Origin: an uncultured Collinsella sp.
GTDB lineage: Bacteria; Actinomycetota; Coriobacteriia; Coriobacteriales; Coriobacteriaceae
DNA: 14,162 nt
Direction of reading: 5' to 3'
Assembly (NCBI GenBank): GCA_902491915.1
Contig: CABUJL010000040.1
Span: forward strand, 1-14,162
Positions 6,295 to 12,646 of this stretch are shown piece after piece. Both the position numbers and the translations under genes were made by a program. A model generated the notes under the pieces. The model was not told the origin of the DNA. It did not search any database and saw only the letters and a program-made list of their open reading frames with translations. Numbering within the stretch: the stretch's first letter is position 1; each line of letters starts with the position of its first letter.

Positions 6295-7707
6295 ATGGAC
6301 GCAACCGCAATTATCCTCGCCGCCGGCGAGGGCACCCGCATGAAGTCGAACCACTGCAAGGTTTCGCACAAGATCCTGGGCAAGCCCATGGTTCAGTGGA
6401 TCGTCGACGCCACCATCAAGGCCGGCTGCAGCCGCGTCGTGGTCGTCATCGGCAGCCACGCCGACGAGATGCGCGCCCTCATCGACGGCGCCTACGCCAA
6501 CAGCGCCACCAAGGTCGAGTGCGTCGAGCAGACCGAGCGCCTGGGCACCGGCCACGCCGTGAAGGTCGCGCTCGAGGCCTGCGGCATCACGCAAGGCCCC
6601 GTCGTCGTGCTCAACGGCGACTTGCCGCTCATCACCGCCGACACCGTCGCCAAGTTCGCGCAGACCGTCGCTACCGGCGAGCTCGCCTGCACCGTCATGA
6701 CCATGACCCCGCCCGATCCTTTCGGCTACGGCCGCATCAAGCTGGGCGCCGACGGCCAGATCGAGCGCATCATCGAGCAGAAGGACTGCACGCCCGAGCA
6801 GGCCGCCACGCTGCTGGAGTGCAACGCCGGCTGCTACGCCTTCGACGGCGCGCAGCTTGCCGCCCACATTAACGAGATCGGCAACGACAACGCGCAATCC
6901 GAGTACTACCTGCCCGACATGCTCGAGATCCTCAAAGGCCACGGCCAGGCGGTCTCCATCTTCCACTGCGACGACTACCGCGACGGCCTGGGCGTCAACA
7001 GCCGCATCCAGCTCGCACAGCTCACCGCCATCGCGCGCGACCGCATCAACGAGCACTGGATGGCCGAGGGCGTCACCTTCATCGACCCCACGCAGGCCTG
7101 GATCGGCCCCGACGCCACCATCGGCCGCGACACCGTCGTGTGGCCGCAGACGCACCTGATCGGCCACGTCACCGTGGGCGAGGAGTGCCAGCTCGGCCCC
7201 AACAGCCGCCTCACCGACACCACCGTCGGCAGCGGCTGCACCATCGATGAAACCATCGCCGTAGAGGCCGTCATCGAGAACGGCGTCGACTGCGGCCCGC
7301 GCGCCTACCTGCGCCCGGGCACCCACATGCTCGACGGTTCCAAGGCCGGCACGCACGTGGAGATCAAGAAGTCCACGATCGGCGAGGGCTCCAAGGTGCC
7401 GCACCTGTCCTACATCGGCGATACCACCATGGGCTCTGGCGTCAACGTGGGCGCGGGCTCCATCACCTGCAACTACGATGGCGTACACAAGCACAAGACC
7501 GTCATCGGCAAGGATGCCTTCATCGGCTCCGACACCATGATGGTCGCGCCCGCCCAGATCGGCGACGGCGCGCTCGTGGCCGCCGGCTCCGTCATCACCG
7601 AGCCGGTCCCGGCCGACGCACTTGGCCTGGGTCGTGCCCGTCAGGTAAACATTGAGGGCTGGGCCGCCGATTACCGCCGCCGTCTGCACGAGGACGACGA
7701 GGTATAA
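6295..7707 (+). CDS. glmU: Bifunctional GlmU: N-acetylglucosamine-1-P uridyltransferase / glucosamine-1-P acetyltransferase
   Basis: Makes UDP-GlcNAc, the precursor of peptidoglycan and other surface polymers, by acetylating GlcN-1-P and transferring UMP from UTP. 470 aa, typical length. N-terminal pyrophosphorylase: LAAGEGTRMKS (8-18), Lys22 in the CKVSHKILGKPM stretch, GTGHAV (84-89) and NGDLPL (107-112). From about residue 255 a left-handed beta-helix of hexapeptide repeats follows; acetyltransferase residues lie around RPGTH (340-344), HVEIKKSTIGEGSKVPHLS (354-372, catalytic His370) and NVGAGSITCNYDG (384-396). The ATG at 6295 follows AGGAGA (6285-6290); an in-frame extension to 6085 would overlap ecfT. 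A terminator at 7725-7758 separates it from prs, its usual neighbour in Gram-positives. Confidence 0.97.
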   Translation: MDATAIILAAGEGTRMKSNHCKVSHKILGKPMVQWIVDATIKAGCSRVVVVIGSHADEMRALIDGAYANSATKVECVEQTERLGTGHAVKVALEACGITQGPVVVLNGDLPLITADTVAKFAQTVATGELACTVMTMTPPDPFGYGRIKLGADGQIERIIEQKDCTPEQAATLLECNAGCYAFDGAQLAAHINEIGNDNAQSEYYLPDMLEILKGHGQAVSIFHCDDYRDGLGVNSRIQLAQLTAIARDRINEHWMAEGVTFIDPTQAWIGPDATIGRDTVVWPQTHLIGHVTVGEECQLGPNSRLTDTTVGSGCTIDETIAVEAVIENGVDCGPRAYLRPGTHMLDGSKAGTHVEIKKSTIGEGSKVPHLSYIGDTTMGSGVNVGAGSITCNYDGVHKHKTVIGKDAFIGSDTMMVAPAQIGDGALVAAGSVITEPVPADALGLGRARQVNIEGWAADYRRRLHEDDEV

Positions 7708-7724
7708 CGTTTTACCAAGCATCT

Positions 7725-7758
7725 AAGGAGCTGTTCCCGTGGGGGGCGGCTCCTTTTT
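7725..7758 (+). terminator. Intrinsic terminator after glmU
   Basis: AAGGAGC (7725-7731) pairs with GCTCCTT (7749-7755), with further C/G pairing possible in the loop, and the stem runs into five T (7754-7758). It begins 17 nt after the glmU stop. Confidence 0.85.
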
Positions 7759-7849
7759 CTATCGTGACCTGCGCAACCGGATGAGTGGTCGGTTCGTGTC
7801 CGTTGACGGTAAAGACGTTATCAGGACTCGATAAACCCCGTCGCGCGGT

Positions 7850-7855
7850 TACAAT
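7850..7855 (+). promoter_or_regulatory. Candidate -10 element for prs
   Basis: TACAAT matches the -10 consensus at 5 of 6 positions and lies 44 nt before the prs ATG, after the glmU terminator, so a separate prs promoter is expected here. No good -35 hexamer is visible at 16-18 nt spacing. The rest of 7759-7849 shows nothing recognisable. Confidence 0.4.
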
Positions 7856-7899
7856 GCAAAAAGGCATCTATATGGCATTCGATATAAAGGAGAAGGGTA

Positions 7900-8886
7900 A
7901 TGCCGATTAATGATCCCGAGAAGTCGGAGAATATGCGCAAGTCCATCCGCGTGTATTCCGGTTCCTCCAACCGTCCCCTCGCTCAGAAGATTGCTGAGTA
8001 CCTTGGGGTCGAACTTTCGGGCCTTACGCTAAAGCAGTTCGCCAACGGTGAGATTTACGCCCGCTACGACGAGACCGTCCGCGGCGCCGACGTCTTCCTG
8101 ATTCAGTCCGTGGCCGGCGGCAACGTCAACGACATGCTCATGGAGCTGCTCATCGCCACCGACGCTGCCAAGCGCGCATCCGCCCGCTCCATCACTGCCG
8201 TTATCACCCACTACGGCTATGCCCGCCAGGACCGCAAGGCCGGCCCGCGAGAGCCCATCACCGCCCGCCTCGTCGCCAACCTGCTCGAGCGCGCCGGCGT
8301 CAACCGCATCATCACCCTCGACCTGCACCAGGGCCAGATCCAGGGCTTCTTCGATATCCCGGTTAACCACCTGTCCGCGCTGCCGCTGTTTGGCCAGTAC
8401 TACAACGACATGCACTTCGACACCGACAACCTGGTTGTCGTCTCCCCCGACGTGGGCCGCGCCAAGGCCGCCAAGAAGCTGTCCGACATGCTCGGCTGCG
8501 ACCTGGCCATCGCCCACAAGGGCCGTCCGCGCCACAACGCCGCCGAGGTCATGGGCATCATCGGTGACATCAAGGGCAAGACCTGCATCATCAACGACGA
8601 CATGATCGACACCGCTGGCACCCTGTGCGCCAACGTCAAGGAGCTCAAGGCTATGGGCGCTGGCGACATCTACGTCTGCGCCACCCACGGCATCTTCTCC
8701 GGTCCGGCCATCGAGCGTCTGAACGACGCCCCGATCGTCGAGTGCCTCGTCACCGACGCCATTCCCGTCGAGGTCGGCGGCAAGATCAAGACCATCTCGG
8801 TCGCCGAGGAGTTCGCTCAGGCCATCTCCGCCGTTTACCACGAGGAGCCCGTCTCCACGCTCGTCGGCGGCGACTTCGCGCTGTAA
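7900..8886 (+). CDS. prs: Ribose-phosphate pyrophosphokinase (PRPP synthetase)
   Basis: Transfers pyrophosphate from ATP to ribose-5-phosphate, giving PRPP for nucleotide, His, Trp and NAD synthesis. 328 aa, slightly longer than the usual ~315 because of a short N-terminal tail before RVYSGSSNRPLAQKIAEYLG. Motifs: HYGYARQDRK (104-113), catalytic DLHQGQIQGFF (141-151), PRPP-synthetase signature VVVSPDVGRAKAAKKLSDML (179-198), flexible loop with Lys207 in AHKGRPRHN and PRPP loop CIINDDMIDTAGTLC (229-243). The ATG at 7900 has a strong AAAGGAG (7886-7892) 7 nt upstream. An internal ATG at codon 12 lacks a comparable SD. Followed by a strong terminator and then the inserted block 8973-10690. Confidence 0.97.
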   Translation: MPINDPEKSENMRKSIRVYSGSSNRPLAQKIAEYLGVELSGLTLKQFANGEIYARYDETVRGADVFLIQSVAGGNVNDMLMELLIATDAAKRASARSITAVITHYGYARQDRKAGPREPITARLVANLLERAGVNRIITLDLHQGQIQGFFDIPVNHLSALPLFGQYYNDMHFDTDNLVVVSPDVGRAKAAKKLSDMLGCDLAIAHKGRPRHNAAEVMGIIGDIKGKTCIINDDMIDTAGTLCANVKELKAMGAGDIYVCATHGIFSGPAIERLNDAPIVECLVTDAIPVEVGGKIKTISVAEEFAQAISAVYHEEPVSTLVGGDFAL

Positions 8887-8919
8887 TCCAGCGTGCATCT
8901 CATCATCTTTGGTGTTTTT

Positions 8920-8951
8920 AAAGGGTCGGAAGCTCGCTTCCGACCCTTTTT
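8920..8951 (+). terminator. Intrinsic terminator after prs
   Basis: AAAGGGTCGGAAGC (8920-8933) is perfectly inverted at 8936-8949; the effective loop is CTCG. The stem ends in a five-T run (8947-8951). It lies 34 nt after the prs stop. The A-run on the other side lets it work on both strands. Confidence 0.93.
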
Positions 8952-8972
8952 CTACCCCTCGACAACCTTCCC

Positions 8973-9165
8973 TGGACAATTAGTTCAGATACGTATTTTT
9001 TTAAAGCTCCAAAGGCCGTTCTGAGCTCCCCGGCGAACGCCATACTGCCCAAAGCTCATCGCTTTCGAGTACGACCGCCGCATATTTACCCTCAAATCGC
9101 CCTAGAAAGCCCTTAGAAACGCCTCGAACGCCCGCCGTCTTATACGTATCTGAACTAACTGTCCA
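8973..9165. repeat. Element A: 193-bp unit with 24-bp terminal inverted repeats
   Basis: The left arm (8973-8996) starts TGGACAATTAGTTCAGAT and the right arm (9142-9165) ends ATCTGAACTAACTGTCCA; they match at 23 of 24 positions. Both arms carry ACGTAT next to the shared core. The interior holds a small AAAGC/GCTTT hairpin and no convincing gene: a 65-codon minus-strand frame (9001-9198) simply reads through the arm. It lies 21 nt after the prs terminator. It has MITE-like architecture, but no flanking direct duplication is seen. Confidence 0.85.
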
Positions 9166-9328
9166 GTAGCTATCGTCAACCTTCGCGGCAGAGCTCAATT
9201 TCCTGCAATCCCCTCAACCGATTCCACCGATTTCATAACACCCAGCCGTTCATGGCGCGCAGCGCCCCGCTGAGCGAAAAGAACGGTATGGCGGTCGCAT
9301 TCTGCCGCCAACTTAGTACGTTATAGCT
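9166..9328 (+). promoter_or_regulatory. Leader region of the orphan gene with two hairpins
   Basis: GGCGC/GCGCC (9254-9258 with 9262-9266) and GGCGG/CCGCC (9290-9294 with 9305-9309) can form stems shortly before the ATG. No Shine-Dalgarno sequence precedes the start; TACGTT, fitting the TAnnnT form of a -10 box, lies at -12 to -7 relative to the ATG, compatible with leaderless transcription. No good -35 is seen. Function is inferred from position only. With element A this accounts for the gene-free stretch 8887-9328. Confidence 0.3.
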
Positions 9329-10456
9329 ATGACGACCGTGATTTCACATCTCTCCGCCCTCCGCGCAATTCGTCGCGCACGACGGGCGTACTCTGCCCTA
9401 CCCTGGGACTCCGTTGATAGCGAACAGCAAGCACAGGCCTTGGCTGGCTGCATTCCCAACAATGACGCGATAGACTTTGGCGCACTTTCGATACTCGACG
9501 CCTGGAATGAAGATGATTCCGAACTGCTCGATCTTCTCGTTTCAAACGAAGACAACAGGCGCCCCGACAAGCGACTTCTTCAGCATATTCTCTCCACTCC
9601 TCTTCCTGAAGGTGCAATTATGCACGTCGAGGCCGACATCTACGCAACGTCTCCTGCCATGACAGCCATGCTTTGTTCCAAAAATGAATCAGTCGCCAAA
9701 ACCTTGATGCTCCTTATGGAGCTGCTCGGAACCTACTCACTTCCGCCCGAGGCAACTTACCCCATCGCCTACGACGACACGTGGCCCAAGGCCAACAGCT
9801 TCGAAGCGATGGACGACCTCGATTGCCAGGGCGACCAACCGACACCCGAAAAGCCAGCCGAAACACGCTACGAACAGGCACACTATAGATGCGAACCCGC
9901 TACAACCATCGAAGAACTCGAGGCAGTCGCACGGTTTGCCAAAAGTAGTTCCTACGCCTCGTTTCGTACGGCTGTCAAACTCGCCCGGGCCGGATCCGCA
10001 TCCCCAGCGGAATCATTGATGTTCGCCGTCCTGGGCGCGCCCATGCGCTTTGGCGGATTCGGGTGTTGCAGTTTGCCCATGGGAGGCCTGCTGCTCAACT
10101 ATCGTGTCGATTTCGACACCCTTGCGGTCAACATGTCCTCGGGCATCCCCTACGCCATCTGCGACTTATATTGCCCGGCCGCCGGAATCGACAACGAATA
10201 CAACGGAATTGGACATGAGCTTCAAAACGCCCGCATCCACGATGGCAGTCGCAACAATGGCCTTAAAGCCATGGGTATCCACGTCCTGGTTATCAATCGT
10301 GACCAAATGAAGGACCTTGTTGCACTCGAAGCCTTCGCCCAGACGATGCATCGACTTGCGGGGGTTCGATTCCGCTACCGCATCAAGGGTTATCGCAAGC
10401 GTCAGGCTGCCTGGCTCAACGCCCTGCGGGCCGGAATCGGCCTCGCGCCGGTCTAA
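9329..10456 (+). CDS. Orphan protein with predicted DUF559/Vsr-like PD-(D/E)XK nuclease fold at the C-terminus
   Basis: 375 aa; exact family not certain. The N-terminus ISHLSALRAIRRARR (5-19) resembles the SHxSAL helix of AbiEi-like proteins. The middle part ADIYATSPAMTAML (102-115) with LMELLGTYSLPPE (129-141) looks like a conserved structural domain. C-terminally, GSASPAES (222-229, Glu228), ICDLYCP (277-283, Asp279), IDNEYNG (287-293, Glu290), then D305, R308 and GLKAMGIHVLVI (311-322) follow the order seen in DUF559/Vsr-type endonuclease-fold proteins; the usual catalytic Lys position is Asn292, so activity is doubtful. No signal peptide or membrane helix. There is no partner gene and no clear SD. 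Codon use is less GC-biased than neighbours, suggesting transfer or relaxed selection. It lies between two inverted-repeat elements. It could be a defence, competence or toxin-antitoxin relative, or a domesticated nuclease; function unknown. Confidence 0.8.
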   Translation: MTTVISHLSALRAIRRARRAYSALPWDSVDSEQQAQALAGCIPNNDAIDFGALSILDAWNEDDSELLDLLVSNEDNRRPDKRLLQHILSTPLPEGAIMHVEADIYATSPAMTAMLCSKNESVAKTLMLLMELLGTYSLPPEATYPIAYDDTWPKANSFEAMDDLDCQGDQPTPEKPAETRYEQAHYRCEPATTIEELEAVARFAKSSSYASFRTAVKLARAGSASPAESLMFAVLGAPMRFGGFGCCSLPMGGLLLNYRVDFDTLAVNMSSGIPYAICDLYCPAAGIDNEYNGIGHELQNARIHDGSRNNGLKAMGIHVLVINRDQMKDLVALEAFAQTMHRLAGVRFRYRIKGYRKRQAAWLNALRAGIGLAPV

Positions 10457-10487
10457 AAGACTTTTACCCAGTGTTACCTAGCATGGC

Positions 10488-10690
10488 TGGACAGTTAGTT
10501 CAGATTTGTATAAAAAGACGGCTAATATCGAGGTAGTTTGCCGCCATCCCGGCGCCAGTCACCTCATTTGAAGACTCGAAAGATCTGAAATAGCGCAAAA
10601 TGTGCTCCCCAAAGCGCCGTGGCAGTTCCGCGGTCCCAATTTTGACAGTCAAAGACCTCTTGGTTTATACAAATCTGAACTAACTGTCCA
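10488..10690. repeat. Element B: 203-bp unit with perfect 27-bp terminal inverted repeats
   Basis: The left arm (10488-10514) starts TGGACAGTTAGTTCAGAT and is exactly inverted at 10664-10690. It shares the 18-nt core with element A (one difference), but carries TTGTATAAA where A carries ACGTAT, and the change is present in both arms. Its interior resembles that of element A only loosely (AGACGGC near the arm and ACTCGAAAG), better in opposite orientation, suggesting that A and B are inverted relative to each other. No ORF of interest and no obvious target duplication. It lies 31 nt after the orphan gene and could act as its 3' structure. Confidence 0.9.
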
Positions 10691-10745
10691 CCCCGGCTTC
10701 TGACGACTGCCCAAACGCCCTCATACAGCCTCAATCACCCGCCAT

Positions 10746-10777
10746 TTGACAGCAGCAACGGGGTCGCTCACCATAGC
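10746..10777 (+). promoter_or_regulatory. Weak candidate promoter for pth
   Basis: A perfect TTGACA (10746-10751) lies 53 nt before the pth ATG. The best following hexamer, CATAGC (10772-10777), is a poor -10 at 20-nt spacing. Apart from element B and this, 10457-10798 holds nothing recognisable. Confidence 0.3.
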
Positions 10778-10804
10778 AGGCGACAAATCAACGAAAGGAT
10801 GAAC

Positions 10805-11434
10805 ATGGCAGCTGCACAGCCGCTTAAGATTCGCATGGTTGCCGGACTTGGCAACCCGGGCGATGAGTATGCCGAGACCCGCCACAACGCCGGCTTTAAG
10901 GCAATCGACGAGCTGGCCCGTCAGGCCGGCGTCACGTACTGGAAAAACCAGGCCGGTGCCGAGGTCGCGCTCATCAACATCAACGATCCCGAGGAAGAGG
11001 GCGGCAAGCGCCAGATTGTGCTGGTCAAGCCGCAGTCGTACATGAATACCTCGGGCGGTCCCATCTCCAAGCTCTGCCGCGAGTACAAGATCAAGGCCGA
11101 GGAGCTGCTCGTAATCCACGATGAGCTCGATATTCCCGCCGGCGACGTGCGCGTTAAGGTGGGCGGCGGCCACGCCGGTCACAACGGCCTGCGTTCCATC
11201 ATCGACAAGATGGGCAGCCGCGACTTCAGCCGCATCCGCACCGGCATCGGCAACCCTCCCGGCAAGATGGCCGTCGCCGACTACGTGCTTAAGCAGCTGC
11301 GCGCCCGCGAGGCCGAGGATTTCCAGGACACCTGCGCCCGCGCGGCCGACGCCGCCGGCCTGGCGATCGTGCATGGCGTGATCTATGCCCGCGATCACGT
11401 AAACGGCGCCGCCTCCGCCAACGGCAAGCACTAA
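10805..11434 (+). CDS. pth: Peptidyl-tRNA hydrolase
   Basis: Frees tRNA from peptidyl-tRNAs dropped by stalled ribosomes; essential, cytoplasmic. 209 aa, a little longer than the usual ~190 because of a short N-terminal tail and C-terminal extension. Motifs: GLGNPGDEYAETRHNAGF (14-31, Asn17 and catalytic His27), VKPQSYMNTSGG, IHDELDIPAGDVRVKVGGG and HAGHNGLRSI. The ATG at 10805 is preferred: AAAGGA (10794-10799) lies 5 nt before it, while the in-frame ATG at 10799 overlaps this SD. In many Gram-positives pth follows glmU-prs closely; here it is displaced by the block 8973-10690. A third inverted-repeat unit with a strong terminator starts 2 nt after the stop. Confidence 0.96.
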   Translation: MAAAQPLKIRMVAGLGNPGDEYAETRHNAGFKAIDELARQAGVTYWKNQAGAEVALININDPEEEGGKRQIVLVKPQSYMNTSGGPISKLCREYKIKAEELLVIHDELDIPAGDVRVKVGGGHAGHNGLRSIIDKMGSRDFSRIRTGIGNPPGKMAVADYVLKQLRAREAEDFQDTCARAADAAGLAIVHGVIYARDHVNGAASANGKH

Positions 11435-11436
11435 AA

Positions 11437-11632
11437 CCTACCATTTAGGGACAGGTTTATTTTGGCAGGTTTTACCTGCGGAAACGCCCCAACCGCAGCA
11501 TCGCAATCAACCGCTCGCCGCCATACACACATAACACCCCAAGGGGGCCGGCCTCATCACAACCCGAGGCCGGCCCCCTTGCCGTTTTACCCTCTAAAAC
11601 TGACCAAAATAAACCTGCCCCTATTTGGTAGG
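11437..11632. repeat. Element C: 196-bp unit with 29-bp inverted ends enclosing a terminator
   Basis: The left arm (11437-11465) contains TAGGGACAGGTTTATTTTGG and the right arm (11604-11632) its inverse with CAGG and TTTATTTTGG intact; 26 of 29 positions match. Just inside the left arm GCAGGT/ACCTGC (11465-11470 with 11474-11479) forms a tight hairpin, and CTGCGG/CCGCAG (11476-11481 with 11493-11498) offers an exclusive alternative. The 15-bp terminator stem (11541-11580) sits in the centre-right. No coding frame is convincing. Length matches elements A and B, but the arm sequence is another family. Confidence 0.8.
11541..11587 (+). terminator. Strong intrinsic terminator after pth
   Basis: AAGGGGGCCGGCCTC (11541-11555) is perfectly inverted at 11566-11580 with a 10-nt loop, followed by a short T stretch (11584-11587). 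It lies about 107 nt after the pth stop, inside element C. No other gene ends nearby, so it most likely ends the pth transcript or insulates nfnAB. Confidence 0.8.
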
Positions 11633-11695
11633 CCGAAGTGGATAAACCCTGCCCCCAACCGCCGAAGACACACGTAAGCGACATGTCCATGAGGG

Positions 11696-11701
11696 TATAA
11701 T
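11696..11701 (+). promoter_or_regulatory. -10 element of the nfnAB promoter
   Basis: A perfect TATAAT lies 105 nt upstream of the nfnA ATG, with no other gene between. No clear -35 hexamer is present at 16-18 nt. The predicted start site is near 11708. Confidence 0.6.
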
Positions 11702-11705
11702 TTGC

Positions 11706-11743
11706 ACCGTATGTCTGCACAACGCCTGTGCGCGTACGGTTTT
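11706..11743 (+). promoter_or_regulatory. Hairpin at the predicted 5' end of the nfnAB mRNA
   Basis: ACCGTA (11706-11711) pairs with TACGGT (11735-11740), and inside it GCACA (11717-11721) with TGTGC (11727-11731). Four T follow (11740-11743). It could be an attenuator or a 5'-stabilising stem; because the 5' arm coincides with the predicted start site the outer stem may not be fully transcribed. Together with element C this accounts for the gene-free stretch 11435-11806. Confidence 0.4.
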
Positions 11744-11806
11744 ATTCGGGCTACCGTCCATTTCCGTGGAGGCACGGTTCGGCGGCCCTAACAAGAGAGG
11801 GGTTCT

Positions 11807-12646
11807 ATGTATAAGATCCTGGAGAAGACGCAGTTCTCGGAGAAGGTGTTCAAGTTCCGCATTGAGGCGCCTGCAATCGCCAAGCATGCGCACGCTGGAC
11901 AGTTCCTCATGGTTCGCGCCAACGAGACGGGCGAGCGCGTCCCGTTTACCCTGGCCGGCTGGAACGGTGGCGAGGGCTGGGTCGAGTTCATCTTCATGGT
12001 GATCGGCAAGACCACCGAGATGCTTTCCACCTACGAGGCCGGCGAGTCGCTGCGCGACGTCGTGGGCCCGCTGGGTGTTCCCACCGAGATGGCTGAGGGC
12101 CCCTGCGCCGTCATTGGCGGCGGCGTCGGCCTGGCAATTGCCTTCCCGGTCGCCAAGCACCTGGTCGAGACCGGCCACGAGGTGCACGCCATCATGGGCG
12201 CCCGCACCAAGGACCTCCTGCTCATGGAGGACCAGTTCCGCGAGCTCCTCGACGAGGACCACATCCACATCACCACTGACGACGGTTCCTACGGCGAGCA
12301 GGGCGTTGTCACCGCTCCGCTGGAGCGCCTGCTGCAGGACAAGGCCGTGAGCCAGGTCTTCTGCGTCGGCCCCGTTCCGATGATGAAGTTCTCGACCCTC
12401 ACCGCCCAGAAGTACGACACCCCCATCACCGCGTCTCTCAACCCCATCATGGTTGACGGCACCGGCATGTGCGGCTGCTGCCGCGTCGAGGTGGGCGGCG
12501 TGACCAAGTTCGCTTGCGTCGACGGCCCCGACTTCGATGCCACCCTGGTCGACTGGGATGACCTTCGTGCCCGCCAGGCCGCTTACCGTTCCGAAGAGGG
12601 CGAGTCCCTCAAGGCCTATGAGGAAAAGAGCTGCGCATGCCACTAG
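11807..12646 (+). CDS. nfnA: NfnA: NADH-dependent ferredoxin:NADP+ oxidoreductase, small FAD/[2Fe-2S] subunit
   Basis: Small subunit of the electron-bifurcating transhydrogenase that links NADH, NADPH and ferredoxin in anaerobes; it binds NAD(H). 279 aa, with a ferredoxin-NADP+ reductase-like fold: FAD region RVPFTLAGW (44-52), nucleotide-binding VIGGGVGLAIAFPVAKHL (102-119) and a C-terminal [2Fe-2S] site MCGCCRVEVGG (221-231) plus Cys237. Homologues are often labelled sulfide dehydrogenase SudB or dihydroorotate dehydrogenase electron-transfer subunit (PyrK-like); the immediate partner, an NfnB/GltD-type gene, favours Nfn. A GAGAGGGG SD (11795-11802) lies 4 nt before the ATG. It overlaps nfnB by 10 nt. 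Confidence 0.9.
   Translation: MYKILEKTQFSEKVFKFRIEAPAIAKHAHAGQFLMVRANETGERVPFTLAGWNGGEGWVEFIFMVIGKTTEMLSTYEAGESLRDVVGPLGVPTEMAEGPCAVIGGGVGLAIAFPVAKHLVETGHEVHAIMGARTKDLLLMEDQFRELLDEDHIHITTDDGSYGEQGVVTAPLERLLQDKAVSQVFCVGPVPMMKFSTLTAQKYDTPITASLNPIMVDGTGMCGCCRVEVGGVTKFACVDGPDFDATLVDWDDLRARQAAYRSEEGESLKAYEEKSCACH

Larger units (their letters stand above)
8973..10690. mobile_element. Hypothetical composite island: two inverted-repeat elements around an orphan gene
   Basis: The block begins and ends with TGGACA/TGTCCA-type inverted-repeat elements (8973-9165 and 10488-10690) that share an 18-nt arm core, and carries one gene with visibly lower GC and less biased codon use than its neighbours. It splits prs from pth, which are usually close together (Bacillus gcaD-prs-ctc-spoVC). 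No transposase is encoded and no target-site duplication is obvious at either end. Joint movement as one unit is therefore inference; two independent element insertions beside a lineage-specific gene are equally possible. Confidence 0.35.

Noticed and set aside
6217..7722. A 501-codon open frame on the minus strand opposite glmU (also similar long frames opposite prs at 8029-8979 and opposite nfnB at 12643-13635).
   Set aside because: These arise from strong G/C bias at third codon positions; the translations are low-complexity Ala/Asp/Gly/Val text with no motif and no SD, while the plus-strand genes are unmistakable.
9001..9198. A 65-codon minus-strand frame inside element A.
   Set aside because: It reads straight through the inverted-repeat arm, has no convincing SD, and element B does not encode a corresponding intact frame.
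8973..11632. The repeated inverted arms as a CRISPR array.
   Set aside because: There are no regular short direct repeats with unique spacers and no cas genes; the repeats are inverted pairs about 150 bp apart.
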